From Clostridiales bacterium (lineage in GTDB: Bacteria > Bacillota > Clostridia > Lachnospirales > Lachnospiraceae): 37,064 bases of DNA. How positions within the stretch are numbered: position 1 is the first letter of the stretch; each line of letters starts with the position of its first letter. Of the stretch, positions 34,117 to 37,064 are shown piece by piece. A model generated the notes under the pieces. It saw nothing but the letters and a program-made list of their open reading frames with translations. It was not told the origin of the DNA and made no database searches. A program made the position numbers and the translations under genes. The stretch is taken from contig DUQV01000006.1 of NCBI GenBank assembly GCA_012837605.1, forward strand, positions 1-37,064, read 5' to 3'.

Positions 34117-34168
34117 GGAGGTTAAAACCTCCGTAATTTTACGAAAATTTTTATTTAATAAGGAGGTT
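34117..34168 (+). promoter_or_regulatory. leader palindrome with duplicated Shine-Dalgarno before cellobiose phosphorylase
   Basis: GGAGGTTAAAACCTCC (34117-34132) is a perfect palindrome. Its left arm GGAGGTT is repeated exactly in the true ribosome site GGAGGTT (34162-34168), five bases before ATG 34173. The right arm AACCTCC (34126-34132) could therefore pair with either copy. A second small inverted repeat, CGTAA-TT-TTACG, lies at 34132-34143. This may be a DNA operator or an RNA element; the sequence alone does not tell. Confidence 0.45.
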
Positions 34169-34172
34169 AATT

Positions 34173-36611
34173 ATGAAATTTGGTTTTTTTGATGATGTAA
34201 GCAGGGAGTACGTCATAACAACACCGCAGACACCATATCCTTGGATTAACTATCTTGGGTCGCAGGATTATTTTGCTTTGATATCCAACACAGCAGGGGG
34301 ATATAGCTTTTATAAGGATGCAAGATTAAGGAGAATCACACGCTATCGTTATAATAATGTTCCATTAGATTTAGGGGGAGGGAAATATTATTATATTAAT
34401 GACAGCGGTGATGTATGGTCTCCCGGTTGGGCACCGGTTAAGAAAGATCTTGACCGCTATGAATGCAGGCATGGTATGGGTTATACGAAGATATCCGGTG
34501 AACGGAATGGAATAAATACAAGCATTACTTATTTTGTACCGCTTAATGTTAATGCAGAGATACATAAGGTTGAAATAAAGAACACATCAAATACAAAGAA
34601 AGAAATTAAGCTGTTTTCATTTGTTGAATGGTGTTTATGGAATGCTTTGGATGATATGACCAATTTCCAAAGAAATTACAGCACAGGTGAGGTTGAAGTC
34701 AAGGGTTCGGTTATATATCATAAGACAGAATATAAGGAGAGAAGAAATCATTATGCTTTCTTCTCGGTTAATTCACCTATATACGGGTTTGATTCGGACA
34801 GAGAAAGCTTTATGGGAACATATAACGGTTTTCATAATCCTGATGCCGTCTTTGCGGGAAAACCGAATAATTCTATAGCAGACGGATGGCATCCGATTGC
34901 TTCTCATTGCGTAGAAGTTAAGCTTGAGCCGGGTGAATCAAAGGATTTAATTTTTATACTTGGCTATATTGAGAATGATAAAGATGACAAATGGGAAAGT
35001 AAGAATGTTATTAACAAAAAAGCCGCAGAGGCGTTAATTCAGAAGTTTTCAACTGTAGAAGCAGTTGATAAGGCATTCGATGAGCTGGCTAATCATTGGG
35101 ATCAGTTATTGTCAAGGTATAAAATACAGTCTCATGATGAAAAGCTTGACCGTATGGTTAATATTTGGAACCAGTATCAGTGTATGGTTACATTTAATAT
35201 GTCAAGAAGTGCGTCATATTTTGAATCCGGTATCGGAAGGGGTATGGGCTTTAGAGATTCCAATCAGGACATTCTGGGATTCGTTCATCAGATTCCTGAT
35301 CGTGCAAGGGAAAGAATTCTTGATCTTGCTGCAACTCAGCTTGAGGATGGCGGAGCTTATCATCAATATCAGCCTCTTACAAAGAAGGGTAATGATGCAG
35401 TCGGAGGAAACTTTAATGATGATCCTTTATGGCTGATATTAGCTACCGTTTCATATATCAAAGAAACCGGTGACTATACAATTTTAGACGAGATGACACC
35501 CTATGATAATGACGAGTCAAAAAGCGCACCGCTATCGGATCATTTAAGAAGATCCTTTGATCATGTGATTAATAATCTGGGACCTCACGGGCTTCCTCTT
35601 ATAGGCAGAGCGGACTGGAATGACTGTCTCAATCTGAACTGCTTCTCGTCCGAGCCTGGTGAATCATTCCAGACGACTACAAGCAAGGACGGCAGGGTTG
35701 CCGAATCCGTAATGATTGCAGGTATGTTCTGCAATATCGGTGAGGAATACGCCAGACTTATGGAGAAGATAGGCAATAAACAGGAAGCCGAACGGGCATA
35801 TAAAGAAATAGATAAGATGCGCAATGTCATTATGGAGCATGGATGGGATGGTTCATGGTTTGTCAGAGCTTATGATGATTTCGGAAGAAAGGTCGGCAGC
35901 AATGAGAATGAAGAAGGCAAGATATTCATAGAGTCTCAAGGATACTGTATTATGGGAAAATGCGGCCTTGAGGACGGTAAGGCAATTCAAGCCCTTGATG
36001 CGGTAGAAGAGCGTTTGGGAACAAAATACGGACTTGTGCTTCATAATCCTGCCTTTACAAAATATTATATCGAGTATGGTGAAATATCCTCCTATCCTGC
36101 GGGCTACAAGGAAAATGCGGGAATTTTCTGCCATAACAATGCATGGATTATGATTGCAGAAACAGTCGTAGGAAGAGGAGATAAAGCCTTTGATTATTAT
36201 ACAAGAATTGCTCCGGCATATACCGAGGAACGTTCTGACATTCACAGGCTTGAGCCGTATGTATATTCACAGATGATTGCCGGTAAGGATGCAAAACGTT
36301 TCGGAGAAGCTAAGAATTCCTGGCTTACAGGAACAGCTTCATGGAACTTTGTGGCAATATCACAATATATCCTTGGAGTTCAGCCGGAATATGACGGATT
36401 AAAGATAAATCCGGTGATTCCTAAGGAATGGGATGGCTATACCGTTACAAGGTACTTCAGAGGAGACACCTATCAGATAACAGTTAAGAATCCGAAGCAT
36501 GTATCCTGCGGTATTGCCAGAGTAACGGTTGACAATAAAGAGATAGATGGTAATATTTTGCCGGTATTTGGTGACGGAAAGCTTCATATAGTTGAGGTAG
36601 AACTGGGTTAA
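34173..36611 (+). CDS. cellobiose phosphorylase (GH94)
   Basis: The 812-residue cytoplasmic enzyme splits cellobiose with phosphate into glucose 1-phosphate and glucose, saving ATP for a cellulose user. The protein opens [29 protein letters not shown], as in GH94 cellobiose phosphorylases, then the beta-sandwich domain, a linker, the (alpha/alpha)6 barrel with [30 protein letters not shown], and the catalytic acid in [14 protein letters not shown], and a C-terminal jelly-roll strand set. Phosphate-site residues appear in [19 protein letters not shown] and GTASWNF. Length equals the family (about 810). Start ATG 34173 with AAGGAGG. It is followed 25 bases later by a membrane-protein gene. No cellobiose transporter is in the window. 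Confidence 0.96.
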   Translation: MKFGFFDDVSREYVITTPQTPYPWINYLGSQDYFALISNTAGGYSFYKDARLRRITRYRYNNVPLDLGGGKYYYINDSGDVWSPGWAPVKKDLDRYECRHGMGYTKISGERNGINTSITYFVPLNVNAEIHKVEIKNTSNTKKEIKLFSFVEWCLWNALDDMTNFQRNYSTGEVEVKGSVIYHKTEYKERRNHYAFFSVNSPIYGFDSDRESFMGTYNGFHNPDAVFAGKPNNSIADGWHPIASHCVEVKLEPGESKDLIFILGYIENDKDDKWESKNVINKKAAEALIQKFSTVEAVDKAFDELANHWDQLLSRYKIQSHDEKLDRMVNIWNQYQCMVTFNMSRSASYFESGIGRGMGFRDSNQDILGFVHQIPDRARERILDLAATQLEDGGAYHQYQPLTKKGNDAVGGNFNDDPLWLILATVSYIKETGDYTILDEMTPYDNDESKSAPLSDHLRRSFDHVINNLGPHGLPLIGRADWNDCLNLNCFSSEPGESFQTTTSKDGRVAESVMIAGMFCNIGEEYARLMEKIGNKQEAERAYKEIDKMRNVIMEHGWDGSWFVRAYDDFGRKVGSNENEEGKIFIESQGYCIMGKCGLEDGKAIQALDAVEERLGTKYGLVLHNPAFTKYYIEYGEISSYPAGYKENAGIFCHNNAWIMIAETVVGRGDKAFDYYTRIAPAYTEERSDIHRLEPYVYSQMIAGKDAKRFGEAKNSWLTGTASWNFVAISQYILGVQPEYDGLKINPVIPKEWDGYTVTRYFRGDTYQITVKNPKHVSCGIARVTVDNKEIDGNILPVFGDGKLHIVEVELG

Positions 36612-36636
36612 ACCGGCTATAGAAACGAGGAACATT

Positions 36637-37064
36637 ATGAAACGGGTATTAACAGCAGCACAGGGAATATTAATGGTACTGGCAGCATTATTTGTTGTGT
36701 CGTTAATCTATACCATTATAACAAGCATCTTTATTCTGATTATAGGGATACGGGATACCGGTCCTGAGATAGATTATTGTCTTATGACGCTGGCTGTAAT
36801 GATTGCTATTATACTGTTTTACCTGTGGTATAGAAAAAATGTGGAATACAGTATATTAGAGCGGGCAGAGCCAAAGGAAATTATTAAATTAAAGAATATG
36901 GGTATATTTCTTTTGGTTGGAATCGGCTGCCAGCTGTTTGCAGCAGGACTGCTGTCTCTTGTAAGACCTGTATTCGATGAGTTATTTGCTTCTTATGATG
37001 AAAATATCAGTTCTCTGTTTGCTGCCGATACCATAATAGTTGCCGCATATGTGGTTGTTCTTGC
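36637..37064 (+). CDS. 5' part of a polytopic membrane protein (CPBP-like)
   Basis: The frame runs from ATG 36637 past the right edge (142 complete codons) with an AACGAGGAA ribosome site. It has at least three hydrophobic segments (ILMVLAALFVVSLIYTIITSIFILIIGI; LAVMIAIILFYLWY; IFLLVGIGCQLFAAGLL). The overall look, MKRVLTAAQG at the start, a short cytoplasmic loop and the segment FDELFASYDENISSLFAAD, is like the N-terminus of CPBP (CaaX-type) intramembrane proteases of Clostridia, but the catalytic EExxxR motif would be beyond the window. The family assignment is therefore tentative. Confidence 0.6.
   Translation, partial: MKRVLTAAQGILMVLAALFVVSLIYTIITSIFILIIGIRDTGPEIDYCLMTLAVMIAIILFYLWYRKNVEYSILERAEPKEIIKLKNMGIFLLVGIGCQLFAAGLLSLVRPVFDELFASYDENISSLFAADTIIVAAYVVVL

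Noticed and set aside
1-37064. CRISPR array, rRNA or tRNA genes
   Set aside because: No regularly spaced direct repeats, no rRNA-like stretch and no convincing cloverleaf with a GTTCRA arm were found when reading both strands by eye.

Overview
The window looks like chromosomal DNA from an anaerobic, spore-forming, low-GC Clostridia bacterium, most likely of the Lachnospiraceae. This rests on an alpha/beta-type small acid-soluble spore protein, a two-subunit 2-oxoacid:ferredoxin oxidoreductase, the tig-clpP-clpX-engB and rho-rpmE-DUF1385-prmC-prfA clusters, a DUF4364 gene and an intracellular cellobiose phosphorylase. The last gene suggests a plant-fibre degrader. The genus is inference only.

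Layout. 1-2370 is a decayed accessory patch: the 3' end of a polymorphic-toxin-like gene cut by the window edge, a small probable immunity gene, a 105-bp palindromic element, a small gene broken by an in-frame stop, a zinc-ribbon fragment fused at its end to an IS110-family transposase remnant, and an orphan coding fragment. 2395-8171 holds tag (DNA repair), the ferredoxin oxidoreductase pair (minus strand), a DJ-1/PfpI protein and an AGCS amino-acid:cation symporter. 8574-14715 carries the spore protein, glmM behind a cluster of GGTAATTACC-type palindromes, and the proteostasis genes tig, clpP and clpX followed by engB. 14814-17281 has a DUF4364 gene that appears to start at ATT, a nested palindrome and a full-length DDE transposase. 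17282-23151 is the rho / L31 / DUF1385 / prmC / prfA / TrmH block (transcription termination, ribosome, release factor and its methylation). 23273-26691 has an NfeD-SPFH membrane pair and an LtaS-like sulfatase-fold membrane enzyme. 26851-31333 has argF, a small family protein, coaX, dusB and asd. 31396-33900 has two minus-strand membrane or exported proteins of unknown function. 34173-37064 has cellobiose phosphorylase and the start of a polytopic membrane protein.

From tag onward most of the window is housekeeping DNA in ordinary arrangement. The points most worth checking are the toxin/immunity pair at the left edge, the ATT start of the DUF4364 gene, the four-copy operator-like array before glmM, the duplicated Shine-Dalgarno plus anti-Shine-Dalgarno arrangement before cellobiose phosphorylase, and an unusual active-site segment in CoaX. 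I see no CRISPR array, rRNA, convincing tRNA or clear riboswitch. I did not find a complete, undescribed multi-gene system; the toxin/immunity pair is the nearest candidate and is cut by the window edge.
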